From: Oscillospiraceae bacterium
GTDB lineage: Bacteria > Bacillota > Clostridia > Oscillospirales > Oscillospiraceae
Direction: 5' to 3'
Assembly (NCBI GenBank): GCA_902765595.1
Contig: CACXAQ010000012.1
Coordinates: 1 to 53,743 of the forward strand
DNA length: 53,743 nt
Shown here: piece by piece, positions 1 to 11,659 of the stretch
Numbering within the stretch: position 1 is the first letter of the stretch
Layout of the letters: each line of letters opens with the position of its first letter
The notes under the pieces: generated by a model
Seen by the model: the letters and a program-made list of their open reading frames with translations, nothing else
What the model was told of the DNA's origin: nothing
The model's database searches: none
Translations under genes and position numbers: made by a program

Positions 1-1
1 T

Positions 2-385
2 CAGCTCAAGAAGATGCAGGAGGACGGCACCTTCGATATGCTGCCCAAGAAGGAAGTCATGAAGCACCTGGGCGAGATGGAGAAGCTGGAGAAGTACCTT
101 GGCGGCGTCAAGGAAATGAAGAAGCTCCCCGGCGCCATGTTCGTGGTTGACCCCCGCAAGGAGCACAACGCCATCGCCGAGGCCCGCAAGCTGCACATCC
201 CCATCGTCGCCATCGTGGACACCAACTGCGATCCCGACGAGGTCGATTACGTGATCCCCGCCAACGATGACGCCATCCGCGCCATCCGCCTGATCGCCGC
301 CACCATGGCCAACGCCGTGCAGGAAGGCAACCAGGGCGCCGACGCCCAGGTCGAGGAAGCTCCCGCCGAGACTGTCGAGGAATAA
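2..385 (+). CDS. rpsB: 30S ribosomal protein S2, 3' part
   Basis: This is the C-terminal part of ribosomal protein S2; the frame is open from the window edge, so the start lies outside. Typical S2 landmarks are visible: the [13 protein letters not shown] stretch, then [18 protein letters not shown], then [24 protein letters not shown], followed by an acidic low-complexity tail ending in VEE. S2 sits on the back of the 30S subunit and is needed for S1 binding and initiation. tsf follows in the same direction after a hairpin, the usual bacterial rpsB-tsf order. Identification is by family motifs and context; confidence is high. Confidence 0.97.
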   Translation, partial: QLKKMQEDGTFDMLPKKEVMKHLGEMEKLEKYLGGVKEMKKLPGAMFVVDPRKEHNAIAEARKLHIPIVAIVDTNCDPDEVDYVIPANDDAIRAIRLIAATMANAVQEGNQGADAQVEEAPAETVEE

Positions 386-398
386 TCGTAAAAACCGT

Positions 399-428
399 CA
401 AGGGGCGCCATCCCGCGCCCCTTGTTTC
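399..428 (+). terminator. Hairpin between rpsB and tsf
   Basis: A perfect 9-bp stem, CAAGGGGCG (399-407) with CGCCCCTTG (416-424), is followed by only a short T run. It could act as a partial terminator or attenuator that sets the rpsB to tsf ratio, or as an RNA processing site. The weak tail argues against full termination. Confidence 0.55.
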
Positions 429-455
429 AAGTAAAATTACAGGAGGAATGTAAAA

Positions 456-1388
456 ATGGCTTTTACCGCTCAGGATGTCAAGACTCTGCGTGAGATGACC
501 AACGTCGGCATGATGGACTGCAAGAAGGCTCTCCAGGCTACCGATGGCGATATGGAAAAGGCAGTCGACTGGCTGCGTGAGAAGGGCCTGGCCAAGGCCG
601 CCAAGAAGGCCGGCCGCGTGGCCGCCGAAGGCATGGCTTATGCCAAGGTTTGCTCCCGCTGCGGCGTCGGCGCCGTGGTGGAGGTCAACTGCGAGACCGA
701 CTTCTGCGCCAAGAGCGAGGCTTTCCAGCAGTTCGTCAAGGACATCTGCAAGGTCGTCCTGAATGACAACCCCGCCGATGTGGACGCTCTGCTCCAGTGC
801 AAGTACCCCGAGCGCGACCTGACCGTGGCCGAGATCCTGCCCGAGAAGGTCATGTCCATCGGTGAGAACCTGCAGATCCGCCGCTTCGCCCGCTTTGCCA
901 ACCCCGTGAACGTGGCCTACGTCCACGCCGGCGGCACCCACGGCGTGCTGGTGAACCTGGCTGTCGAGGGCGACATCGACGCCACCGAGATCGGCAAGAA
1001 CGTTGCCATGCAGATCGCCGCCATGAACCCCAAGTACTGGGACAAGTCCCTGGTTCCCCAGGCCGACATCGACCACGAGCTGGAGGTTCAGGTCGCTCTC
1101 ATGAACAACGACCCCAAGATGGCCGCCAAGCCCCAGGCGATCAAGGAGAAGATCGCTTCCGGCAAGATCAACGCCTTCTACAAGGAAAACTGCCTGCTGC
1201 AGCAGGACTTCGTCCGCTCCGACCTGTTCCAGGGCTCCGTCGAGGGCTATATCGCCGACGCTGCCAAGAAGCTGGGCGGCTCCGTCAAGTTTGTTGACGC
1301 TGTCCACTTCGTCAAGGGCGAGGGCATCGAGAAGAAGGAAGAGGACTTCGCCGCCGAGGTCGCTGCCCAGATGAACATGGGCAAGTAA
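456..1388 (+). CDS. tsf: Elongation factor Ts
   Basis: EF-Ts is the nucleotide exchange factor that recycles EF-Tu-GDP to EF-Tu-GTP in the cytoplasm. The N-terminus (TLREMTNVGMMDCKKAL, about residues 9-25) is the classic UBA-like/EF-Tu contact segment. A later stretch, VVEVNCETDFCAKSEAF (about residues 73-89), is the conserved core signature. The length of 310 residues is normal for the family. The ATG is preceded by a strong AGGAGGAATG ribosome binding site. It follows rpsB in the standard operon and is closed by a strong terminator. Confidence 0.98.
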   Translation: MAFTAQDVKTLREMTNVGMMDCKKALQATDGDMEKAVDWLREKGLAKAAKKAGRVAAEGMAYAKVCSRCGVGAVVEVNCETDFCAKSEAFQQFVKDICKVVLNDNPADVDALLQCKYPERDLTVAEILPEKVMSIGENLQIRRFARFANPVNVAYVHAGGTHGVLVNLAVEGDIDATEIGKNVAMQIAAMNPKYWDKSLVPQADIDHELEVQVALMNNDPKMAAKPQAIKEKIASGKINAFYKENCLLQQDFVRSDLFQGSVEGYIADAAKKLGGSVKFVDAVHFVKGEGIEKKEEDFAAEVAAQMNMGK

Positions 1389-1413
1389 GCCTTCCCGATC
1401 ATTTGCTTTTCCG

Positions 1414-1442
1414 AAACACCCCGGGTCTCCCGGGGTGTTTTT
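1414..1442 (+). terminator. Intrinsic terminator after tsf
   Basis: A 12-bp perfect stem, AAACACCCCGGG with CCCGGGGTGTTT, has a 3-nt loop and ends in a T run. It closes the rpsB-tsf operon. Confidence 0.9.
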
Positions 1443-1449
1443 ACGCATC

Positions 1450-1505
1450 GTAGGGGCGACCTGCGGTCGCCCGCCTTTCAGACACGGATCACAGGCCGCC
1501 CCTAC
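1450..1505. repeat. Short palindromic intergenic repeat
   Basis: A 56-bp unit has imperfect terminal inverted repeats: GTAGGGGCGACCTGC at the left and the complement of GTAGGGGCGGCCTGT at the right (13 of 15 match). Related GTAGGGGC-type ends are seen at 4354-4376 and 12744-12807, so it looks like one member of a dispersed family. No coding potential. Confidence 0.6.
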
Positions 1506-1598
1506 AAAAAACAGCGCCTGCTGAGATATTTCCCTCCGGATCGATAGTATAGGGGTGAGAGGCGTGAGCGCTCCGCCTCGGGAAAGGATGTGACCGAT

Positions 1599-2153
1599 AT
1601 GGAAGACAAGCAGATCCTGGAGCTCTATTGGGCCCGCTCGGAGCAGGCCATTGCGGAGACCGGGCGCAAGTACGGCGCGCCGGTGCGCCGGGTGGCGCTG
1701 AACATCCTGCGGGACGAGCAGGACGCCGACGAGTGTGTGAACGACACCTGGCTGGGCGCATGGAACAGCATCCCGCCCCAGCGGCCGGACCCGCTGCTGA
1801 CCTATCTGTGCAAGATCGCCCGCAACGCCGCCCTGTCCCGCCGCCGGGCGAGCCTGGCGCAGAAGCGCAACAGCAGCTTTGACGTGGCCCTGGAAGAGCT
1901 GGAGGCCTGCCTTGCGGCGCCGGATTCCCCGGAAGGGGAGCTGGAGGCCCGGGATCTTGCCACCGCCATCAACGGCTTTTTGGCGGAACTGCCCTATGAG
2001 GACCGCTACGTCTTTCTCCGCCGCTATTGGTACGGCGACGAGCTGTCCCGGATCGCCGATCAAATGGGGGGCCACAGCCACCGTCTCTCCGTCCGCCTTT
2101 CCCGCACCCGAAAGAAACTGAAAAACTATCTGGAAAAGGAGGGCTTGCTATGA
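1599..2153 (+). CDS. ECF-type RNA polymerase sigma factor
   Basis: A sigma-70 family protein of about 184 residues. Region 2 is recognisable in the middle of the N-terminal half (residues DADECVNDTWLGAWNSIPP, then LLTYLCKIARNAALSRRR). Region 4 lies at the C-terminus (ELSRIADQMGG and SVRLSRTRKKLKNYL). The start was placed at ATG 1599 because GGAAAGGA at 1581-1588 sits at a normal distance; an upstream in-frame GTG at 1590 is too close to it. The stop codon overlaps the start of the next gene (ATGA), so the two are translationally coupled. This fits a sigma/anti-sigma pair. The stimulus is unknown. Confidence 0.85.
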   Translation: MEDKQILELYWARSEQAIAETGRKYGAPVRRVALNILRDEQDADECVNDTWLGAWNSIPPQRPDPLLTYLCKIARNAALSRRRASLAQKRNSSFDVALEELEACLAAPDSPEGELEARDLATAINGFLAELPYEDRYVFLRRYWYGDELSRIADQMGGHSHRLSVRLSRTRKKLKNYLEKEGLL

Positions 2154-3268
2154 ATCGGGATCAGATCCTGCAGATGCTGGAGAATATAGACGACCGTTTT
2201 GTGACCGAGGCCGCCCGCTTCGATCCCGTGGGCCGGCGAAGCCCGACGGAAAGGAGCAGACACATGAAAACGAAACGCATCGTCACCCTTGCCCTGGCGG
2301 CCGCCCTGCTGCTGGGCCTGGGAGCCGTGGCCTACGCCGTCGGCATGAGCATCTATCGGCAGCGGCAGGAGGAGCTTCGTCAGGAACTGCAGATCGACGA
2401 AAACAAGGTGGAGGATTATGTGGAATACCCCGTGGCACAGGAGCCGGAGGAGGTGTCAGGGTCTGGGGCTACGCTGCTGTCCACGATGAACGACGGGGAA
2501 TTCCAGCGGATCTGGGTGGTGCTCAACGGCATGACGCCGGAGATGATCCAGCAGCTGGAGCATACTGAGCAAGTGGATTGGGAAGGACGGAAACTCCCCG
2601 CAAACGGCCACCGATACTGCTGGATCCGGGCCACATTGGATGGAGAAAGCTTTTTTGATGCCATGTCCCTGAATTTTCAGGACGGCTATGATCCCGAGAG
2701 CCAGACCTTGACTACGGAATGTGCGATCCCTCTGGACGAACTGGAAGAAGGCCGAAAAGTGACGCTGACCTTTGTGATGATGGATACCATCGATTACGAG
2801 ATGGATCACAGCGAGGGAGAGCTGGTGTGCGAGCTCGGCAGCGTGGAGGCGGAGCGCACCGGGCAATCCATCCGCACCGTCTGGTTCCCGGAACCGGTGC
2901 CCTTTGAAAACGGCGCGTATGGCAAGGGCGTATTTCTGGGCGCGGAGATCTCCGCTGCCGGCGTGAACTGGATCCTGCGCCACGACGGCGTGAGCCAGAT
3001 GTATCGCCCCCGTTCCTTTGCCAATGAAGAGGAACGGCTTGCTTACAGCGAAATGGAACTGAGCTGGATCACGGTCATTGAGGAAGTGGAACGTACGGCA
3101 GTGCTGCATTTTGCCGACGGCACCAGCCGGGAAGTGGAACCCCCTCTGAGCAGCAGCGAGCCGGAGGGCGACACGGTCAAGGATGTCTGCCTCTTTGGCA
3201 GCGGCACGATCGACCCGGATCAGGTGATCGGCATTACCATCGGGGGAAAAACCTTTGATCTGGGATAA
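2150..3268 (+). CDS. Membrane-anchored anti-sigma-like protein
   Basis: A 372-residue protein with a short cytoplasmic N-terminus (about residues 1-42, starting MNRDQILQMLENIDDRF), one transmembrane helix (about residues 45-65, IVTLALAAALLLGLGAVAYAV), and a large extracytoplasmic C-terminal region with no motif I recognise. The position directly after an ECF sigma factor, with a 4-nt ATGA overlap, and the topology (cytoplasmic head, single helix, external sensor) are those of anti-sigma factors in Clostridia. I infer that the N-terminal segment holds the sigma factor and that the outer domain senses a signal. The role is context-based, not motif-based. Confidence 0.7.
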   Translation: MNRDQILQMLENIDDRFVTEAARFDPVGRRSPTERSRHMKTKRIVTLALAAALLLGLGAVAYAVGMSIYRQRQEELRQELQIDENKVEDYVEYPVAQEPEEVSGSGATLLSTMNDGEFQRIWVVLNGMTPEMIQQLEHTEQVDWEGRKLPANGHRYCWIRATLDGESFFDAMSLNFQDGYDPESQTLTTECAIPLDELEEGRKVTLTFVMMDTIDYEMDHSEGELVCELGSVEAERTGQSIRTVWFPEPVPFENGAYGKGVFLGAEISAAGVNWILRHDGVSQMYRPRSFANEEERLAYSEMELSWITVIEEVERTAVLHFADGTSREVEPPLSSSEPEGDTVKDVCLFGSGTIDPDQVIGITIGGKTFDLG

Positions 3269-3295
3269 GCAGCAGCAATAGACGAAAACAGCCTT

Positions 3296-3327
3296 GGCGG
3301 CGCGGGATTTCCCGCGCCGCCTATTTC
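3296..3327 (+). terminator. Intrinsic terminator after sigma/anti-sigma pair
   Basis: An 11-bp perfect GC-rich stem, GGCGGCGCGGG (3296-3306) with CCCGCGCCGCC (3311-3321), is followed by TATTTCTGTTT. Confidence 0.85.
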
Positions 3328-3330
3328 TGT

Positions 3331-3359
3331 TTGACGAACCGGGGGGAGAGGGCTATAAT
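3331..3359 (+). promoter_or_regulatory. Sigma-A type promoter for the lipoprotein gene
   Basis: TTGACG (3331-3336) and TATAAT (3354-3359) are separated by 17 bp, close to the housekeeping consensus. It lies 34 bp upstream of the lipoprotein start. Confidence 0.85.
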
Positions 3360-3392
3360 GGGGCGAACCCAGTAAAGAAACGGGAGAAGAAA

Positions 3393-4064
3393 ATGAAAAG
3401 ATTCCTTTGTATATGTCTGATCCTGGCCCTCTGCCTTTCCCTCTGCGCCTGCGGCAAGAAGAACACCGAGGCGCCGTCCACCCCGGAAGAAGTCCCCGCG
3501 GTGCCCACGCCCGAGCCCTGGACCGCGGCGCCGGAGAACACCCCGGAGCCCGTGACCGCGCCGGCCACCCCCGACACCCGCAGCTTCCACCGGGTGGACA
3601 TCACCGCCGACAACTGGAACACCTACTTCCAGCTCCGGGAGATCCCCCTCTATTCCATCACCAACTCCGGCGTCATCGCCCAGGTGTACCAGACCTACTG
3701 CGTGGTGCTGCGGGACGAGTACCTGGATCTGGCGAAGGGCGACGGGGACTACAGCGTGGACTTCTCCTTCAGCTTTGACCTCTACTACAACACCCTGAAG
3801 GTGGACACCAAGGACTATACCTACGGCCATACGGACGATCTGATGTTTGAGGTCAGCGCCACCAAGTCCGCCACCTACGACCGCTTTGCCCTGCGCTACA
3901 GCGCCTACGGCACGGATCACAGCCGCTACAGCGGCTACTCCAACGCATTCTTCACCGGCTGGGCCAACATCCACCCGGACTCCAAGGTCTGGTCCGGCTT
4001 CTATATCGACCTGAGCAAGGTGACGCTTGAGAGCGTCTCCGGCTATCTGGAGCTGGCAGACTGA
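3393..4064 (+). CDS. Secreted lipoprotein of unknown function
   Basis: A 223-residue protein with a lipoprotein signal peptide: MKR, a hydrophobic stretch, then the lipobox LSLCAC around residue 18-20. A proline/threonine/glutamate-rich spacer (about residues 24-65) links the lipidated cysteine to a folded domain. The start was set at ATG 3393, which has a GGGAGAAG ribosome binding site and begins the signal peptide; the frame is open further upstream without a better start. The mature domain is rich in aromatic residues and may bind a ligand at the cell surface, but I do not recognise a family. It is a single-gene unit with its own promoter. Confidence 0.75.
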   Translation: MKRFLCICLILALCLSLCACGKKNTEAPSTPEEVPAVPTPEPWTAAPENTPEPVTAPATPDTRSFHRVDITADNWNTYFQLREIPLYSITNSGVIAQVYQTYCVVLRDEYLDLAKGDGDYSVDFSFSFDLYYNTLKVDTKDYTYGHTDDLMFEVSATKSATYDRFALRYSAYGTDHSRYSGYSNAFFTGWANIHPDSKVWSGFYIDLSKVTLESVSGYLELAD

Positions 4065-4104
4065 TCTGCAGCCAAAGGCCAAGGGCCTTCGCCTGCAAAG
4101 GAGT

Positions 4105-4249
4105 TGCAGCCCGCTGCAGCGCACAAATTGGCCGCACGAGAGGCCAATTTGCACGTTTGCGGGCTGAGAGGTGTTTTTTCCGAGGCGCATGTCCTCGGGA
4201 AAAACAGATTGTACTGTTTTCGCGCCTGCGGGCGCGAACTCTGCGAGGC
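4105..4249 (+). repeat. About 145-bp structured repeat, copy 1
   Basis: This copy and the one at 11361-11504 share the same order of hairpins and most of their bases. Hairpin 1 is CAGCCCGC closing an inner CAAATTGGCC/GGCCAATTTG stem and ending GCGGGCTG. Hairpin 2 is CCGAGG/CCTCGG. Hairpin 3 is TTCGCGCC/GGGCGCGAA. One closing pair of hairpin 1 differs between the copies by a compensating change (C-G here, T-A in copy 2). This suggests selection for structure, so it may be an RNA or a DNA-folding mobile repeat. Confidence 0.75.
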
Positions 4250-4289
4250 TTGGAATCTCCGCTGGATAGGCCTTGTGCTTCAGACACAG

Positions 4290-4330
4290 CAGCAGCGCCC
4301 CGGCTTTTGCCGGGGCGCTGCTGTATCTTT
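4290..4330 (+). terminator. Intrinsic terminator
   Basis: A perfect 15-bp stem, CAGCAGCGCCCCGGC with GCCGGGGCGCTGCTG, has a TTTT loop and a TATCTTT tail. It lies downstream of the lipoprotein gene and repeat copy 1. Confidence 0.85.
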
Positions 4331-4353
4331 AACAGGAAAAGATTCGCGTTTCC

Positions 4354-4376
4354 GGGGGCGGTCACAGACCGCCCCT
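4354..4376. repeat. Short palindromic repeat
   Basis: GGGGCGGTC, ACA, GACCGCCCC followed by TACGGG. It resembles the ends of the repeat at 1450-1505. It sits just beyond the 3' end of fakA and may also help terminate that operon on the minus strand. Confidence 0.5.
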
Positions 4377-4381
4377 ACGGG

Positions 4382-6073
4382 TCACTCAACGGAGATCATG
4401 TAATAGTAGACCGGCTGGCCGCCTGCCACCACGCTCACTTCCGTGTCGGGGAAGTTGCCGGTGATGGTCTCGGCTGCGGCGTTGGCCTCAGCCTCGGTCA
4501 CGTCCTCGCCGTAGTAGACGGTGATGAACTCGGGGTGGTAGTCGTCAAAGGCCCAGCTCAGCTCCTTGAAGAGGGTCTTGATGTTGGTGTAGCTGCCGAT
4601 GAGGGCGCCGTCCAGCAGGGCCAGATACTCGCCCGCGTGGATGATGTGGCCGCCGAAGTCCGAATCCCGGGCGGCGTAGGTGATCATGGCGGTGTGGACC
4701 TTGCCCACGGCCTCGCCCATGGCGCCGACCAGGGATTCCTCCGGCTCGTCGGGGTTGAAGTTCAGCATGGCGGAGATGCCCTGGGGCACGGTCTTTGTGG
4801 GCATGACGATGACGTGCTTCGAAGTCAGGGGGATGCACTGCTCCGCCGCCATGATGATGTTCTTGTTGTTGGGGAACACAAACACCGTGGAGGCGGGGGT
4901 GGCCTTGACGGCCCGCAGGATATCGTCGGTGGAGGGATTCATGGTCTGGCCGCCGGTCACGACCTGATCCACGCCCAGATCCTTGAACAGACTCTCCAGC
5001 CCCGCGCCGGCGCAGACGGCCACCACGCCGTATTCCTTCTCGGGTTCGGCCTCCTCCGGCTCCGCGGGGGCGCTTTCGCACGCTTCCAATTCCTTTTCCA
5101 CCGCGTCCAGATCGTCTGTGCTCTTGGACTGGCGGCCCGCCAGCAGATCCAGAGCCTGCAGGCGCATATTCTCGATCTTGGCGATGTCCAGGTCGCCGTA
5201 CTTCTGGCTCTCGCTCAGGGCGTTGCCGGGAATGTCGGTGTGCACGTGGACCTTGAAGATCTCGTCGTCATCGGAGATGACCAGGGAGTCGCCGATACTG
5301 TCCAGATACATGCGCAGGGGCAGCAGGTTTACGTTGGGGTCCTTCTTGCGGACAACATACACCGTGTCGAAAATGTTCTTTTCCGGCACGTCCACCTGAC
5401 CCGCGGTCCAGGCGGCTTCCTGGGAGGCGTCCACGGTGACGGGCTTGCCGGAGACGATCTCGCCCCGCAGGGAGGCCAGGATCGCCTTCAGAATGACCAT
5501 ATAGCCCATGCCGCCCGCGTCCACCACGCCGGCCTTTTTCAGCACCGGGTTCTGGTTGACGGTGTCCTCCAGCGCCAGATCGCCGGACTCGATGGCGGCC
5601 TCCAGGGCCTTCTCCAGGTCGGCGCTGGCCTTGACGGCCTTCGCCGCGGCGGCGGAGGCCAGGCGGGAAACGGTCAGGATGGTGCCCTCGGCGGGCTTCA
5701 TCACGGCCTTGTAGGCGGCCTCCACGCCGTCGTTCAGCGCGCCGGTAAACTCGGCGGCGCCGGCGGTGTCCATGCCCTTGAGCCGCTTGGCGATGCCCCG
5801 GAAGAGCAGGGACAGGATCACGCCGGAGTTGCCCCGGGCGCCCCGGAGCATGGCCCCGGCCACGCAGTCCGCGGCGGCGGCCACGTTTTCAAACTCCCGC
5901 TTGCGAAGCTCGGCGGCGGCGTTGTTGATGGTCAGTCCCATGTTGGTGCCGGTGTCGCCGTCCGGCACGGGGAACACGTTCAGATCGTTGATGGCCTGAA
6001 TATTGGCCTGCAGGGCCGCGTCGGCGCAGAGGATCATCTCTTTGAACGCCGCGGCGTCGATATAGTCTCTCAT
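4382..6073 (-). CDS. fakA: Fatty acid kinase subunit A / DAK-phosphatase family (YloV)
   Basis: A 563-residue protein. The N-terminal DhaL/DAK-phosphatase domain has the nucleotide-binding signatures NDLNVFPVPDGDTGTNM (about residues 28-44) and RGARGNSGVILS (about 97-108). A middle domain and a C-terminal DegV-interacting domain follow, the full-length FakA/YloV layout. In Firmicutes FakA phosphorylates fatty acids presented by a DegV-family FakB. A DegV-family gene is present at 48304-49188, although it is unlinked. The gene follows the Asp23-family gene after 13 bp; yloU-yloV pairing is standard in Firmicutes. A glutamate/proline-rich linker interrupts the protein near residue 330. Confidence 0.9.
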   Translation of the reverse strand: MRDYIDAAAFKEMILCADAALQANIQAINDLNVFPVPDGDTGTNMGLTINNAAAELRKREFENVAAAADCVAGAMLRGARGNSGVILSLLFRGIAKRLKGMDTAGAAEFTGALNDGVEAAYKAVMKPAEGTILTVSRLASAAAAKAVKASADLEKALEAAIESGDLALEDTVNQNPVLKKAGVVDAGGMGYMVILKAILASLRGEIVSGKPVTVDASQEAAWTAGQVDVPEKNIFDTVYVVRKKDPNVNLLPLRMYLDSIGDSLVISDDDEIFKVHVHTDIPGNALSESQKYGDLDIAKIENMRLQALDLLAGRQSKSTDDLDAVEKELEACESAPAEPEEAEPEKEYGVVAVCAGAGLESLFKDLGVDQVVTGGQTMNPSTDDILRAVKATPASTVFVFPNNKNIIMAAEQCIPLTSKHVIVMPTKTVPQGISAMLNFNPDEPEESLVGAMGEAVGKVHTAMITYAARDSDFGGHIIHAGEYLALLDGALIGSYTNIKTLFKELSWAFDDYHPEFITVYYGEDVTEAEANAAAETITGNFPDTEVSVVAGGQPVYYYMISVE

Positions 6074-6086
6074 GTCTGTGATTCCT

Positions 6087-6437
6087 TCACCCGATAATAG
6101 AATCCACGTAGACGTCTACGCTTTTCACCGGCACCCCGGTGGATTTGGACAGCTTGTAGCTGACCTCCTTCATAATGCTGCGGGCCACGGCGGAGATGTT
6201 CACGCCCTGGTCCACGCCGATATGCAGCTCCAAAGAGACGCTCTCATCGTCATGGAAATGGACCTCCACGCCCTTGGACATGGATTCCCGGCGCAGAAGC
6301 TGGAAGGGGCCGCTGTCCTTGGCGCGGCCGACCATGCCTTTGACGCCGAAGCAGCTGGTGGCGGCGTCTCCGGCCAGATTGGTAAAGACCTCGTCGGCGA
6401 CGCAGATCCGGCCCTTGTTGTTCGTGATAGTCACCAT
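6087..6437 (-). CDS. Asp23/Gls24 family envelope-stress protein (YloU-like)
   Basis: A 116-residue Asp23/Gls24 (DUF322) protein: GRICVADEVFTNLAGDAATS near the N-terminus, GVKGM in the middle, and the family signature LELHIGVDQGVNISAVARSI towards the C-terminus. The chosen ATG at 6437 has an AAAGGAGC ribosome binding site; the frame is open upstream but without family sequence. Members are associated with the membrane or cell envelope. It is the first gene of the unit with fakA and has its own promoter. Confidence 0.88.
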   Translation of the reverse strand: MVTITNNKGRICVADEVFTNLAGDAATSCFGVKGMVGRAKDSGPFQLLRRESMSKGVEVHFHDDESVSLELHIGVDQGVNISAVARSIMKEVSYKLSKSTGVPVKSVDVYVDSIIG

Positions 6438-6503
6438 AGCTGGAAAAGCTCCTTTCCATAGGAAATACCCGGTTTTTGTCAGCTGACACAAAACCGATTA
6501 TAT

Positions 6504-6532
6504 ATTATAAATCAAAAGGAGAAAAAGCACAA
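6504..6532 (-). promoter_or_regulatory. Promoter of the Asp23-fakA unit
   Basis: On the minus strand TTGTGC (6532-6527) and TATAAT (6509-6504) are 17 bp apart. A second TATAAT overlaps just downstream (6502-6497). Confidence 0.7.
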
Positions 6533-6657
6533 GGGAAATTTCAAAGAGAACAGTCTCCCGGATGAAAAATCGCCGCTTTGCCGAAAACAGCGGAGATCCC
6601 CGCCCGGATACGGTCGGGAAATTTGTAAGACTTTCTTGTTGCCTTTTTGACAAATAA

Positions 6658-10233
<3,576 letters not shown>

Positions 10234-10266
10234 GCCGAAAGCCGAATCGAACAATCGCATAAACCC

Positions 10267-10306
10267 ACAAGCCCGCGGGAGCGATCCCGTGGGCTTGTTC
10301 TTTCTT
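10267..10306 (+). terminator. Intrinsic terminator after nifJ
   Basis: A 14-bp stem, ACAAGCCCGCGGGA with TCCCGTGGGCTTGT (one G-T pair), has loop GCGA and tail TCTTTCTT. Confidence 0.88.
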
Positions 10307-10333
10307 CCATGGGCCGGCTTGAAGATTTTGGAC

Positions 10334-10361
10334 TTGTTCTTTTGCAAAAAAGGTATATAAT
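10334..10361 (+). promoter_or_regulatory. Promoter for the 10394-11323 gene pair
   Basis: TTGTTC (10334-10339) and TATAAT (10356-10361) with a 16-bp spacer, 33 bp upstream of the ATG at 10394. Confidence 0.6.
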
Positions 10362-10393
10362 ATGTTCCCGACACCCATCAAGGAGGCGAGACG

Positions 10394-10807
10394 ATGCAGA
10401 TCGAACTGACAGAAAAGGAGTTCCGGCGGCTGCTGGACCTGGTGTATATCGGCAACTGGATCCTGAATTCCACCCGCGGGGACGACCGCTTCGAGGATTA
10501 TGACCTGCTGCAGGAGAAGCTCTTCGCCCTCTCCAGCGGCGCCGGTATGCCCTCGCTTGCCCAGCGCTGGCACGGCCACATCTTCCCCTCCAAGGCCTAT
10601 GAGGAGGGCGGCATCCACGAGGCCATCGCGGATTATGAAGACGCGGTGTTCTTCGACATCCTGGCCGAGGAGCTGGCCCGCCGGGATCTGGGCCTGGAGG
10701 ACCACGAGCCGGAGGATTACACCGAGCTCACCGCCCGGATGGATGAGTATCTGGACGAGTTCGACCGCAGCGGTCTGAGCGCGATCCATATGGATCTGGA
10801 TGAGTAA
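10394..10807 (+). CDS. Conserved-looking hypothetical protein
   Basis: A 137-residue, strongly acidic, soluble protein without signal peptide or membrane segment. It begins MQIELTEKEFRRLLDLVYIGNW and ends with two acidic helices. The ribosome binding site AAGGAGG is well placed before ATG 10394. It lies 12 bp upstream of a GreA-like gene in the same direction and behind a promoter, so the two are probably cotranscribed. I do not recognise the family. Confidence 0.75.
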   Translation: MQIELTEKEFRRLLDLVYIGNWILNSTRGDDRFEDYDLLQEKLFALSSGAGMPSLAQRWHGHIFPSKAYEEGGIHEAIADYEDAVFFDILAEELARRDLGLEDHEPEDYTELTARMDEYLDEFDRSGLSAIHMDLDE

Positions 10808-10819
10808 AGAGGAATTGCC

Positions 10820-11323
10820 ATGTACGACGAGCTGACAAGGGAAGATCTGCGCAAGATGCAGGAGGAGCTGGACTATCGGCGGCTGGAGCTGATGCCGGAG
10901 CTGATCGAAGAGGTCAAGCGCACCCGCGCCTTCGGGGATCTGAGCGAGAATTTTGAATACAAGGCCGCCAAGCAGGCCCAGAACAAGAACCGCAGCCGCA
11001 TCCGCTACCTGGAGGGCATGATCAAGACCGCCAAGGTCATCGAGGACCGGTCCTCCGCGGACAGCGTGGGCCTTTTCGACAAGGTGGAGATCTACATGCC
11101 CGAGGACGACGAGACGGAGATCATCCAGGTGGTGACCACCGTGCGCTGCGATCCCCGACAGGGTCTGATCAGCAAGGAGTCCCCCTTCGGAAAGACGGTG
11201 CTGGGCAAAAAGGTGGGGGACCGCTTCACCGTGCAGGTCAGCGAGAGCTATTCCTACGAGGCGGAGATCCGCGCCATCACCAAGGGCGAGGACGACGGCA
11301 GCGCCCCGCTGATGCAATACTAA
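10820..11323 (+). CDS. GreA/GreB-family transcription elongation factor
   Basis: A 167-residue protein of the Gre family. The N-terminal coiled coil contains the tip motif region RTRAFGDLSENFEYKAAKQAQ (residues about 34-54), whose acidic residues in GreA promote RNA cleavage by backtracked RNA polymerase. The C-terminal FKBP-like domain includes DSVGLFDKVEIYMPED and the late stretch SPFGKTVLGKKVGDRFTV, which is the typical GreA ending. It could be the main GreA or a paralogue; the slightly divergent middle makes me leave the symbol empty. Confidence 0.87.
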   Translation: MYDELTREDLRKMQEELDYRRLELMPELIEEVKRTRAFGDLSENFEYKAAKQAQNKNRSRIRYLEGMIKTAKVIEDRSSADSVGLFDKVEIYMPEDDETEIIQVVTTVRCDPRQGLISKESPFGKTVLGKKVGDRFTVQVSESYSYEAEIRAITKGEDDGSAPLMQY

Positions 11324-11360
11324 CTGGATTCAAAGGCAAAGCCTTTGAATCCAGAAAGGC

Positions 11361-11504
11361 TGCAGCCTGCTGCAGCGCACAAATTGGCCTCTTCCGAGGC
11401 CAATTTGCACGTTTGCAGGCTGAGAAGTGTTTTTTCCGAGGCACATGTCCCCGGAAAAAACGATCATACTTTTTTCGCGCCTGCGGGCGCGAACTCTGCG
11501 AGGC
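11361..11504 (+). repeat. About 145-bp structured repeat, copy 2
   Basis: Second copy of the element at 4105-4249. Hairpin 1 is closed by CAGCCTGC/GCAGGCTG instead of CAGCCCGC/GCGGGCTG, a compensating pair change. The inner CAAATTGGCC stem, the second hairpin (here extended to TTTTTTCCG/CGGAAAAAA) and the TTCGCGCC/GGGCGCGAA hairpin are retained. It lies between the GreA-like gene and the terminator before rpsF. Confidence 0.75.
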
Positions 11505-11514
11505 GATCGAGCAA

Positions 11515-11541
11515 AAAGACGGCCAAGGGCCGTCTTTTTTT
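11515..11541 (+). terminator. Intrinsic terminator upstream of rpsF
   Basis: AAAGACGGCC (11515-11524), loop AAG, GGCCGTCTTTTTT: a strong 10-bp stem with a T run. Confidence 0.9.
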
Positions 11542-11552
11542 GCAAAAAATCC

Positions 11553-11580
11553 TTGACAAAGCGGGAGAAACCGCTATAAT
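11553..11580 (+). promoter_or_regulatory. rpsF: Promoter of the rpsF-ssb-rpsR operon
   Basis: TTGACA (11553-11558) and TATAAT (11575-11580) with a 16-bp spacer. The roughly 70-nt leader that follows can form two small hairpins (GAGC/GCTC and CTCAT/ATGAG). It may hold an S6:S18 autoregulatory site, but I cannot establish that motif. Confidence 0.85.
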
Positions 11581-11659
11581 GATATGGCCTGCGCGAGCGG
11601 GTAAAAATCCTTGCTCTCATCTGTGAATGAGGGCCAATAGACCAGAAGGAGGTGCAACC

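Noticed and set aside
4157-6097. Long open frame (646 codons) opposite fakA
   Set aside because: It is a shadow of GC-rich codon use in fakA. The fakA strand carries the full DAK/FakA signatures, whereas this frame has a repetitive Gly/His/Val/Leu composition and no motif.
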